A stretch of DNA of 12,473 nucleotides, from NCBI GenBank assembly GCA_030590165.1, contig JAUUZA010000019.1, forward strand, positions 1 to 12,473, in the 5' to 3' direction. The translations under genes were made by a program, and so were the position numbers. The notes under the pieces were generated by a model, which ran no database searches, had not been told where the DNA came from, and worked only from the letters and a program-made list of their open reading frames with translations. Source of the DNA: Candidatus Altarchaeota archaeon. Lineage in GTDB: Archaea > SpSt-1190. This document shows positions 5,589 through 11,953 of this stretch, in pieces. The stretch's first letter is position 1; the number at the start of each line of letters is the position of its first letter.

Positions 5589-6632
5589 ATGGACAGTACT
5601 GACATGCGCGCTCACATTCAAAAACAAGGGATTTCTGCCGTAAAAACTTTGGAAAAGAACAAAAGACAAATTGAAAACTTTTCGGAAAATGCAGAATTTG
5701 ATAGAATAATAATCAATGGAGCTGGAGACAAATACTTAGTTGGATTGACGGCGTCATATTTATGGCGAAAGTTTGGTCGAGAACCACTTAATGTAATTCA
5801 TTCAAGAGACCTTGCTGATAATTCACCATATATGGATGAGAACACTCTTGTGATTTTTTGTTCTCAATCTGGAAAGACGAAGGACACAATGGACGCTGCA
5901 AAAGTTGTTGTTGAAAATAAAGCTCAATCAATTTTAATTACAAATCTTCGTGAAGCTGTTCCAAATTCCTTATGGCGTTTGAAAAAACACGGTGGGGAAA
6001 TTTTTACAACTCACACTGAAATTTATCCAGAGCGTTCACTTCCAAGCACTATGACGTTTCAATCAACCTTATCGACCTTGTGGCATCTCCTTGCAGAGCT
6101 TGCAGGAAAAAATATGTTTGATGAACTCATGACTTCGGCAAAGCTTACGGACAAACTTTCTTATGATAATGAGATAGAAAACAACGCAAAGAAAATGGCG
6201 GAAAAATTAGCAAAGGAACAAAGTGCGAGATATGTGATGGGGGATGGTCCGAGATATGGACTGGCTCGTAAATTAGGTTTGATTATGTTTATGGAAGGGG
6301 TCAAGGTTAATGCTTTCTCACTTGAGTCTGAGGACTTTTTGCATAGTGCCATTGAAACTCTTGAAGATGAAAATAAAATGAAACTTTCGAATACAATTTT
6401 TATGCCTCCAAAAAAAGCGGCGTTTAGGAGTAATGCTGAGAAGTTGGTTAAATTTTGGTCAGATTATGGGACTGTTCATAAAATTGAAGCACCAGAAGGT
6501 GTGAGTGATTTGTTAAGCCCACAAGCACAGATGGTTTTTCCTATTTGGGTTTCCTATCATGAGGCTCTTCTTCGTGGAATTGACCCAGGACTCAGTCATC
6601 TTGTTAGTAAAGTAAGAAGCACAGGCTTTTGA
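5589..6632 (+). CDS. Double-SIS-domain sugar-phosphate isomerase/deaminase-like protein
   Basis: This 347-aa protein has two SIS (sugar isomerase) domains and no glutaminase domain. SIS1 starts at IIINGAGDKYLVGLTASYLW (40-59) and carries the phosphate-binding loop CSQSGKTKDT (91-100). SIS2 starts at YVMGDGPRYGLARKLGL (215-231), with ESEDFLHSAIETL (246-258) matching the 'ExEEFLHGP' signature. It ends in the usual ALLRGIDP...LSKV-type tail (here HLVSKV). Such stand-alone tandem-SIS proteins include archaeal glucosamine-6-phosphate deaminase (GlmD-type), AgaS-type and GlmS isomerase-like enzymes. Which sugar it uses cannot be read from the sequence. It is cytoplasmic and soluble. ATG at 5589 is chosen; Met6 is an alternative. 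It sits 26 bp after DUF357 and its end overlaps the convergent UPF0282 gene by 37 bp. Confidence 0.85.
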   Translation: MDSTDMRAHIQKQGISAVKTLEKNKRQIENFSENAEFDRIIINGAGDKYLVGLTASYLWRKFGREPLNVIHSRDLADNSPYMDENTLVIFCSQSGKTKDTMDAAKVVVENKAQSILITNLREAVPNSLWRLKKHGGEIFTTHTEIYPERSLPSTMTFQSTLSTLWHLLAELAGKNMFDELMTSAKLTDKLSYDNEIENNAKKMAEKLAKEQSARYVMGDGPRYGLARKLGLIMFMEGVKVNAFSLESEDFLHSAIETLEDENKMKLSNTIFMPPKKAAFRSNAEKLVKFWSDYGTVHKIEAPEGVSDLLSPQAQMVFPIWVSYHEALLRGIDPGLSHLVSKVRSTGF

Positions 6633-7459
6633 AGTGGGTAAGGAGAAGTTTCCCACCTTTCTTTTCTTTTTGCTTCTAGGAAATTGTTTTGTTTTCCTTC
6701 AAATTCTGCTCCTGTTAAAATTTTTGTGTTAAAGTCTTTTGAAAATTTAATTACAGATTCTATTTTTCGTTTGTAGAATTTGTCCCTCACAAGGTGGTGA
6801 TCAAGAATAAGATTTTTTATTTCAGTTTCTTTTATTATTCTTTTTAAGAGTTCATTTGATTTTTCTAAAGAAGAATATGATATTCTCCAACCTAAAAAAA
6901 TTGTTGGAAAACCAGAAAGCAAAAGAGTTTTAGGATTTCTCTCAATTATCCAATTTGTTGCTTCTTCACTTTGAGGTCCCTGAATATCACTGGCGTGAAT
7001 AAGTTTTTCTTTTTTTAAATGAGTCATTATTACAAAACCTAAACGACTTTTGTCTGGACCGTGTGGAACTGCTGGTGAAAATTCAACCCAACCTAAATCT
7101 TGTCCGTCCACTTCGACTATATTTACATTTTGAGTTGATAAGTGCTTCAGAAATTTACTAGACCTCTCCTTTTGTGACTTGTTTATGTTGTTTTTTGTAT
7201 CTTTGATGTATAACGTTTTATTTTCATAGTTTGCCTCAGGTAAATAATGGTCATAATGATAATGTGAAATTGAAATAAATTTTGATTTGTTTATCTCTTC
7301 ATTTATTTTTTTTAATGCGATTTTAAGAGTTGAGAGTTCAAGTGGATGAGGTGGTAAGCTGTATCTTCTTGGTCCGAGTGCGGCTGCAGGGTCAAGCAAA
7401 AGTTTTCCTATCTTTGTTGCTAAGGAACGGACACCCATTGAGTCACAAGCAAGTATCAT
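6596..7459 (-). CDS. UPF0282 metallo-beta-lactamase-fold protein
   Basis: Features match UPF0282, an archaeal branch of the metallo-beta-lactamase superfamily. The N-terminus ACDSMGVRSLATKI is followed by LLDPAAALGPRRYSLPPHP (21-39) and the metal motif SHYHYDH (65-71). Further ligands are likely in AVPHG (H133) and LIHASDIQGP (H155, D158), with DHHLVRD (220-226) near the end. The fold typically binds two Zn or Fe ions and acts as a hydrolase, in several archaeal branches on RNA, but no substrate is established for this family. The family's usual end, LEAKRKERW, is reached at residue 269. The last 18 residues extend beyond it and overlap the convergent SIS gene by 37 bp, perhaps from loss of an earlier stop. 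An AT-rich box (7483-7490, minus) about 25 nt upstream suggests a leaderless ATG. Confidence 0.85.
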   Translation of the reverse strand: MILACDSMGVRSLATKIGKLLLDPAAALGPRRYSLPPHPLELSTLKIALKKINEEINKSKFISISHYHYDHYLPEANYENKTLYIKDTKNNINKSQKERSSKFLKHLSTQNVNIVEVDGQDLGWVEFSPAVPHGPDKSRLGFVIMTHLKKEKLIHASDIQGPQSEEATNWIIERNPKTLLLSGFPTIFLGWRISYSSLEKSNELLKRIIKETEIKNLILDHHLVRDKFYKRKIESVIKFSKDFNTKILTGAEFEGKQNNFLEAKRKERWETSPYPLQKPVLLTLLTR

Positions 7460-7497
7460 ATCTCTCTTTGTTTTTCAATAATAAAAATAAATCCTTT

Positions 7498-7518
7498 GGG
7501 AGGGGGAGTCTGCCTCCC
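7498..7518. other. GC-rich hairpin between two minus-strand genes
   Basis: GGGAGG (7498-7503) pairs with CCTCCC (7513-7518) around a 9-nt loop; GGGAG/CTCCC with a TCTGC loop is an alternative pairing. Such a G/C-only stem stands out in a genome of about 30% GC. It lies just upstream of the UPF0282 promoter and could be an RNA structure, a terminator stem or a protein-binding palindrome. Confidence 0.4.
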
Positions 7519-7521
7519 TGT

Positions 7522-7539
7522 AAAAAAGCGTCAAGCTTT
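7522..7539 (-). terminator. Possible terminator after the 7554-8036 gene
   Basis: On the minus strand AAAGC (7539-7535) and GCTTT (7529-7525) form a 5-bp stem with a 5-nt loop, ending in a run of six T's. It lies 15 nt past the TAA of the upstream minus-strand gene. Archaeal termination usually needs only oligo-T, so the stem may be incidental. Confidence 0.45.
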
Positions 7540-7553
7540 ATCTCTGGTTATAA

Positions 7554-8036
7554 TTATTGTTTTTTATAAAACTCTACTCTCGTTGAAATACCCTGAATTT
7601 CATTTTTTATATTTTTAATTATAATCCTGACTTGTGGATTAAATTCTTTAAGTTCTTTGTGGCGATATGCTTGTTCAATAAAACTACAGATATTTTTTAT
7701 TGTTTGACTTGAAAATTCGTTTTTATTTACTTTTTTTAAATTATCGGCTATTCTAAATTTCTTGTAACTTGATTCATACAACCACTCAGTCATTGGGATT
7801 TTTTGATTGTATTTACTTGTTATTTTTTCAAGTTGTGTTACATTGTCCCAAAAGTTTTTACTTATTTCATTCATTTTGAAGAGATACATTGTTTGTTTTA
7901 ATGAAAGTATACCCTGCTGTTTTGAATAGGTTCTTCCAATAAAATTACTCATTTCAAAACTTCGTGAATATTCATCACTTAATTCAACTTCAATAATTTT
8001 GTCCATTTTTCCAGAATCTGTTTCTAATTTATACAT
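7554..8036 (-). CDS. Unrecognised 160-aa protein, paralog of 8274-8744
   Basis: No known family is recognised. It is soluble, Lys- and Asn-rich and mostly helical. Its second half aligns with the gene at 8274: YLFKMNEISKNFW (51-63) with YSFELENIDKDFY; EWLYESSY (84-91) with EWLFPNYS; then NEFSSQTIKNICSFIEQAY (106-124) with NKFSDKDVMELCNFLEVIY. Conserved points are EWL, N-x-FS and C-x-F-x-E-x-x-Y. The start ATG overlaps the end of another open frame as ATGTATAA (8036-8029). The gene's own frame also remains open upstream to a TAG at 8091-8093 without a start codon, so the true N-terminus may be longer and damaged. It may be a partner or duplicate of the 8274 gene. Confidence 0.55.
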   Translation of the reverse strand: MYKLETDSGKMDKIIEVELSDEYSRSFEMSNFIGRTYSKQQGILSLKQTMYLFKMNEISKNFWDNVTQLEKITSKYNQKIPMTEWLYESSYKKFRIADNLKKVNKNEFSSQTIKNICSFIEQAYRHKELKEFNPQVRIIIKNIKNEIQGISTRVEFYKKQ

Positions 8037-8273
8037 TTGTGTTTCGATTGGGACCCAACCTAGTTTCGTGATGATTGAATATATAGTTTTCTAAATTAGT
8101 ATATTTATTTAAGAATTTAATTTGTAAAGGTTTTTCCAATCCACCATTATTGAATTCATACTCAATTCTGTCTAAAAACTCATTTGTTGTTTGTTTGTAG
8201 GTTTTAATCTTGACCCCACCCTATGGAATCAATATGGTGTATATGTGGTTTTAGTTTAAGTTTGATAATTTTT
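8029..8273 (-). pseudogene. Possible decayed coding sequence between two paralogs
   Basis: The minus strand has protein-like frames without proper starts. One runs from about 8220 to a TAA at 8029 (GVKIKTYKQTTNEFLDRIEY, then GGLEKPLQIKFLNKYTNLEN) and has a TAG, not a start codon, just before it. Another frame, directly after the stop of the 8274 gene, reads IIKLKLKPHIHHIDSIGWGQ and stops about 8210. A single frame change near 8217 would join them. The composition matches real proteins here (Lys, Asn, Ile, Tyr). I read it as a gene broken by one or two changes or as a sequence error zone; the product is unknown. Confidence 0.35.
8217..8239. repeat. Short inverted repeat in the decayed region
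   Basis: CACCCTAT (8217-8224) and ATATGGTG (8232-8239) are inverted with 7 of 8 bases matching around a 7-nt spacer. It sits exactly where the two broken minus-strand frames would need to join. It may be a protein-binding site, a hairpin that promotes indels, or chance. Confidence 0.3.
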
Positions 8274-8744
8274 TTAGTAAGGTTTGGTGTTGACTGAAAT
8301 TTTTTTCACTTTAGTTGTTATGAATTTTACAAATTTTCTGGTGTTTCTACTATAATTTTTTAATTCATATTTACTATTGGAATAAATTACTTCAAGAAAA
8401 TTACAAAGTTCCATTACATCTTTATCTGAAAATTTATTTGTTTTCAGATTTTGAATTGAGTTAGTTAATTTAGGTTCAGAATAATTTGGGAATAACCACT
8501 CTTTTTTAGATTCAGTATCTAAATAATTACTTATTTTTTCATTAAGAATTTCAAGGACTGAATAAAAATCTTTGTCAATATTTTCCAATTCAAAAGAATA
8601 AGAAACATTTCCAAAGAAGACAACACCTGTTGATTCTTTTCTTTCTTTAATTCTCTTTTTTTTAAGTCTCTTTGAATTTCCCACTAAATTTCTTTGTGTG
8701 TGAGTATAAGAAATTTTTGTTATTCTTGAGTGTGTAAAACGCAA
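8274..8744 (-). CDS. Unrecognised 156-aa basic protein, paralog of 7554-8036
   Basis: The family is not recognised. The N-terminal part (residues 1-40) is strongly basic (KRLKKKRIKERKE) and could contact nucleic acid. From about residue 18 it lines up with the 7554 gene: RNLVGNSK with SNFIGRTYS, then SYSFELENIDKDFY, EWLFPNYS and NKFSDKDVMELCNFLEVIY. Two neighbouring, same-strand copies with low identity suggest an old tandem duplication. The start is doubtful: TTG at 8744 lies only about 6 nt from a TATA-like box (CATATAAA, 8754-8747 on the minus strand), too close for transcription to begin before it. GTG at 8684 (residue 21) suits that box better, but similarity to the paralog begins slightly upstream of it. 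Confidence 0.55.
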   Translation of the reverse strand: MRFTHSRITKISYTHTQRNLVGNSKRLKKKRIKERKESTGVVFFGNVSYSFELENIDKDFYSVLEILNEKISNYLDTESKKEWLFPNYSEPKLTNSIQNLKTNKFSDKDVMELCNFLEVIYSNSKYELKNYSRNTRKFVKFITTKVKKISVNTKPY

Positions 8745-8798
8745 AATTTATATGTTTATTTTCAAGTTTGGCGTAATACAAATTAATATAAGTTTGGA
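8745..8798. promoter_or_regulatory. Divergent promoter region
   Basis: This short AT-rich gap separates divergent genes. TTTATATG at 8747-8754 reads CATATAAA on the minus strand and can serve the 8274 gene. TTAATATA at 8783-8790 can serve the plus-strand gene, placing its transcription start near 8812, downstream of the ATG at 8799. Confidence 0.4.
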
Positions 8799-9047
8799 AT
8801 GTGGTTTAATAATATTGGCGATAATATGAATTACAAAGAATCTAGTGAAGTAGACGATGGGTATATGCCTAAAAAAGCTTTGTATACTAGAAGTCCAGCC
8901 ATTTTTGATGAAGTTGGAGTTCCTAAAGAAATTCTTGAAATAAAAAATTTTAAGTTAAGAACACCTTTTTTTCCAGATATGACTTCTGATGACTTAAACA
9001 TAGCTTCAGAGTGTAAGAACGGAAGGCATTCTAAAACTAAAGTATAA
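8799..9047 (+). CDS. Unrecognised small protein (73-82 aa)
   Basis: I do not recognise this protein. It is short, acidic in the first half (ESSEVDDGYMPK) and Pro/Phe-containing in the middle (RTPFFPDMTSDDL), with a basic end (CKNGRHSKTKV). There is no signal or membrane segment. Of two possible starts, ATG at 8826 (73 aa, MNYKESSEVDD) is preferred: the TATA-like box at 8783-8790 predicts transcription from about 8812, and GGCGAT lies just upstream of it as a weak ribosome-binding candidate. It lies 40 bp before gene X on the same strand. Confidence 0.45.
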   Translation: MWFNNIGDNMNYKESSEVDDGYMPKKALYTRSPAIFDEVGVPKEILEIKNFKLRTPFFPDMTSDDLNIASECKNGRHSKTKV

Positions 9048-9087
9048 TGAGAGTTACTTAGTTACTTTAGAGTAAAAAGATTTAAAT
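9048..9087 (+). promoter_or_regulatory. Promoter of gene X with a short direct repeat
   Basis: ATTTAAAT (9080-9087) is centred about 25 nt before the GTG at 9109, which argues for leaderless translation from 9109, not 9088. Upstream, GTTACTTAGTTACTTTA (about 9053-9069) is a tandem 8-bp repeat that could be a regulator site. Confidence 0.35.
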
Positions 9088-9966
9088 GTGTGTTTAACTT
9101 TCTGTTCAGTGGGAAATGAGAAAGTGGAAAAATTATTAAATAATTTTTCGTGTGGGGGTTCTTTAGAGCAGATTTACATAGGTGATGTAACCGATTTTGA
9201 AATAAAACACATCTTTTTTCCAGAACCTTCAAAAAAAAATAAAAAAATTTTAAAAAATTTTCTTGACCATTGTTTAGATATGGTTAATGAATCTGTTTGG
9301 GGTAACCGAAATAAAGAGTGCTCAGGGATTCTTTCTTCCTTTGGTTCTTTTGATAAAAATAAAGCAATAAGGGGGGGAGTAGGGAGAATTTATTCAAAAA
9401 AGAATGAAATTTTTGAAACGAGTAAGGTGGAGACTCGCGTTCGTATTGATAAGAGGAGAAATCTTTATGACCTCCAAATGAAAGTGCTTGTTGAAGAAAA
9501 AATGAAAAAGAACCCTTTTGAAAGTTATTTTGTAATTGACAAGATTTTATCTGATTATAAACAGAATGAGAAATATATCAATCTTTTTTGGGGAGATATT
9601 ATTAGGCCAATTACTAAAGTAGAAGAACTTCACGATTTTGTAAATTGTTCTACATATGATGTTTTTGTAAATAATGGGGTTTTGAATAAAAGACAAGCGA
9701 CTGCTGAAGAAGTTTTTTGTCATGTACATGAAAATTATGGTAAAAAAATTTTATCTTCCTTTGGGAGTAATTTACTTTTTTATGAATTTTATTGTGTTTC
9801 AAAAGAAGTTCCTGAAGCTAAACAAGATAAAAATTACTATATCTTCATTGTTGATTTAGATTCTAACGAATTTGAGATGTTTGAAAATTGGCCAACCAAG
9901 AAAGTTAAGAATAAAAGGTCTATTTATGCTAATTCTTGGCTTTTGAGGAAGAGAAAAAATTTATAA
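9088..9966 (+). CDS. Unrecognised 285-292 aa protein X, source of the duplicated C-terminal tail
   Basis: I do not recognise this protein. It is soluble, aromatic and Lys-rich, with mixed helices and strands and no signal peptide. Visible pieces are FFPEPSKKNKKILKNFLDHC, a Gly/Arg-rich stretch RGGVGRIYSKK (about 96-106) and FWGDIIRPITKVEELHDFV. The C-terminal 38 residues (FEMFENWPTKKVKNKRSIYA, then NSWLLRKRKNL) recur as the tail of the secreted protein at 11954. GTG at 9088 opens the frame, but GTG at 9109 fits the TATA-like box better. The stop lies 20 bp before CC, so X, CC and Y probably form one operon. Residue 255 onward (base 9851) lies in the duplicated DNA. Confidence 0.6.
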   Translation: MCLTFCSVGNEKVEKLLNNFSCGGSLEQIYIGDVTDFEIKHIFFPEPSKKNKKILKNFLDHCLDMVNESVWGNRNKECSGILSSFGSFDKNKAIRGGVGRIYSKKNEIFETSKVETRVRIDKRRNLYDLQMKVLVEEKMKKNPFESYFVIDKILSDYKQNEKYINLFWGDIIRPITKVEELHDFVNCSTYDVFVNNGVLNKRQATAEEVFCHVHENYGKKILSSFGSNLLFYEFYCVSKEVPEAKQDKNYYIFIVDLDSNEFEMFENWPTKKVKNKRSIYANSWLLRKRKNL

Positions 9967-10078
9967 TTCAGTAGTAACTAATCCTAATGAGTGATAGAAT
10001 GACTGATAAAAAATATACCTCAGAAAATAAAGATAAACCAAGTATTCTCGATCCTTTTTTAATAAAAAAAACGATTAC
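9851..10078 (+). repeat. Direct repeat, copy 1 (X tail, spacer, start of CC)
   Basis: These 228 bases match 12246-12473 base for base at a constant offset of 2395, except at 9858 (A; T in copy 2) and 9958 (A; G in copy 2, Asn to Asp). The match may continue past the right edge, because copy 2 is cut by the window end. It stops abruptly on the left in both copies. Confidence 0.95.
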
Positions 10079-11927
10079 AGAAGGGGGAGATGTACTTCCT
10101 CCTCTTGGGAAGGTTGAACCTTCCCACCAAAAACCTTTAGATAATCGCCAACCATCAACATTGAGCCTTCATAAAACTAAATTAGTTTCAGCTCCGATTT
10201 TTTCTGAAATAAATTACACTCTACCAAATAATAAATTCATTATTAAGGTGAGAGGTAAATTGAATGGAAAGAAACTTAAGAAAAAAATAACAAGAAAAGA
10301 ATTACAAGTTTCAATTGATGAATCTTATTACACTCTTATTGAGCAAGTTAAATTTCTTTACAATACTTTTGGTGAACAAAAATTTAGAAGAAACCCTCCA
10401 AAAATTGAGCTTGATTTTAAAATTGATGTTTTGGGTGGGGATAAAAAAATTGAAGAATACATAAATGTTTTGAAAGAAGAAACATATCAAAATATAAGTG
10501 AAAAAGCTTTACAATCACCAAGTTCAGCAGTTAAAGTTTCAAAGAAAGAGGTGTTGGGATCTATTGGTCTTGGGGTCTTACAATATGCTTCTATTATTGC
10601 ACTTCCTATTGTTGGGGGACTTGTTGCATACGGAGCTAAAAAAGCAGTTGATGAACTGGGTGAATTTTTTGAACCAATAACCGAGGGTGTGACAAATATT
10701 TATACAGCCATTTCAAATTCAGTTGATATTGATGAAGCTCTTAATCAAATAAAAGCTTCAGCTCAAGTGGTAATTGATGGGGCTAGTGATATCCTTTCAG
10801 AAGTTGTCAATCTCGGTGAAATTAAAGATACCTTATCTGGTTATGCTGATGTTGTTGAAAGTGGAATAATAGATGCAAAGAGTTATGTTTCAGATATTGC
10901 TTCTGAAGCAAATACTTTGTTAGAGTCTTCAGGGGTTCTTGATGATATGAAAGCATTTTTGGAGACAGCTAAAGGAACAGTTGATACGGTTAAAACGAGT
11001 CTTAATGGTGCGAAAATACAAGTTCAAACAATAATAGCTGAGGCTAATACTGCTTATGCTGATACTCTTACGAGATATAATGATTCGAAAGCTAATGGAT
11101 TTACATATGATTGGAATGATGGTCAAGGTCCTCAACATTATGTTCCTGATTTTGATAATGACGGTGAAATTGATCTTACTTTTGATGAGTTGGGTAATCC
11201 TGTTTTTGATGCGGATTCAGGTAATCCTGCAATTTGGTTTTATCAAAATAGGGAGCTTGATCCCGATTTTGATAATATTGCATCTTCGTTTGAAATGGAA
11301 TGTCGTGATTATGCAATGCTTGAACAAAACTTAGCTTCTTTCAATTTAATAAAGAATAATGGAGAGTCTGTATTAACAACCCTTGACAATGCAACAACAA
11401 ATCTTGATGATGCTATTGGGAATATAAATCAAGTTTCAGGTTCAGGAACAGATGAAGGTCTAATTGGTGATACTCGAGATTCAATAACTTTGATTTCCAA
11501 TTCAGCAAGTAATGCTCAAACAACTTTGAACACGACTCAAGGAGCGGTAACATCAATGTATACTGAATTGGATAAATTAGGGGTGTCAGCTAATAATATT
11601 GAAACATATGCAAATGGCGTCTCTTCATCAGCTTCTCAAGTTAAACTTGAAGCAGACTCGGCATATGACAAAGTTAATTCACTTCGTTACAATGTCCAAA
11701 CGAGTGCAGATGGGATATCAAGTCAAACGGCTTTGAATACATCTCTTTTAAGTAAGGTTGCTAAACAAGCAAAGATACTTTATTATCTTCCAGCAATTCA
11801 TCTTGTTGCGGGCTTTTTGAGGAATAAACAAAAACTTAGAGCGAAGAGAGCAATTTCTAAGTTTATATTGAGTGGTAGTGAAATAAAGGCTTACAAAGGA
11901 ATTACAGGTAAAATGGAAGCTTCTTAA
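9987..11927 (+). CDS. Large membrane-anchored helical protein with calcium-type loop (CC)
   Basis: This 646-aa protein has no recognised family but a clear plan. Residues 1-65 are polar and disordered-looking. Residues 66-185 form a basic domain (KFIIKVRGKLNGKKLKKKI, then helices). TM1 lies at about 189-216 (SIGLGVLQYASIIALPIVGG). A Lys-poor, Asn/Ser/Thr/Ala-rich helical stretch of about 380 residues follows, interrupted by DFDNDGEID (388-396), a DxDxDGxxD calcium-type loop like those in dockerin or thrombospondin type-3 repeats. TM2 is at about 597-611 (ILYYLPAIHLVAGFL), then a strongly basic tail (RNKQKLRAKRA). By the positive-inside rule both ends would be cytoplasmic and the helical loop outside, making a surface stalk or a sensor. 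Methyl-accepting-receptor-like or tape-measure-like composition is an alternative reading. It lies in an apparent operon with X (20 bp) and Y (26 bp), and its start is duplicated at 12382. Confidence 0.75.
   Translation: MSDRMTDKKYTSENKDKPSILDPFLIKKTITEGGDVLPPLGKVEPSHQKPLDNRQPSTLSLHKTKLVSAPIFSEINYTLPNNKFIIKVRGKLNGKKLKKKITRKELQVSIDESYYTLIEQVKFLYNTFGEQKFRRNPPKIELDFKIDVLGGDKKIEEYINVLKEETYQNISEKALQSPSSAVKVSKKEVLGSIGLGVLQYASIIALPIVGGLVAYGAKKAVDELGEFFEPITEGVTNIYTAISNSVDIDEALNQIKASAQVVIDGASDILSEVVNLGEIKDTLSGYADVVESGIIDAKSYVSDIASEANTLLESSGVLDDMKAFLETAKGTVDTVKTSLNGAKIQVQTIIAEANTAYADTLTRYNDSKANGFTYDWNDGQGPQHYVPDFDNDGEIDLTFDELGNPVFDADSGNPAIWFYQNRELDPDFDNIASSFEMECRDYAMLEQNLASFNLIKNNGESVLTTLDNATTNLDDAIGNINQVSGSGTDEGLIGDTRDSITLISNSASNAQTTLNTTQGAVTSMYTELDKLGVSANNIETYANGVSSSASQVKLEADSAYDKVNSLRYNVQTSADGISSQTALNTSLLSKVAKQAKILYYLPAIHLVAGFLRNKQKLRAKRAISKFILSGSEIKAYKGITGKMEAS
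10106..10126. repeat. Perfect 10-bp palindrome inside the CC coding region
   Basis: TGGGAAGGTT (10106-10115) and AACCTTCCCA (10117-10126) are exact reverse complements around one G. It lies near codons 40-47 of CC, about 120 nt after the start codon, and could form a strong hairpin in the mRNA or act as a binding site. It lies beyond the sequenced part of copy 2, so whether the second copy has it is unknown. Confidence 0.7.
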
Positions 11928-11953
11928 TGATTTAATAAGGCTTATTTACATTA

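Noticed and set aside
6161-6352. Minus-strand frame of 63 codons under the SIS gene
   Set aside because: It is antisense to the conserved second SIS domain and has biased Ser/Leu composition.
7330-7569. Plus-strand frame of 79 codons under the UPF0282 start
   Set aside because: The minus strand here encodes the conserved UPF0282 N-terminus; this frame is a shadow.
8217-8239. Terminal inverted repeat of an insertion sequence
   Set aside because: The arms are short, imperfect and 7 nt apart, with no transposase frame or target duplication nearby.
10498-11334. Short frames on both strands inside the CC gene
   Set aside because: They fall within a continuous 646-codon frame with consistent domain structure and show low-complexity translations.
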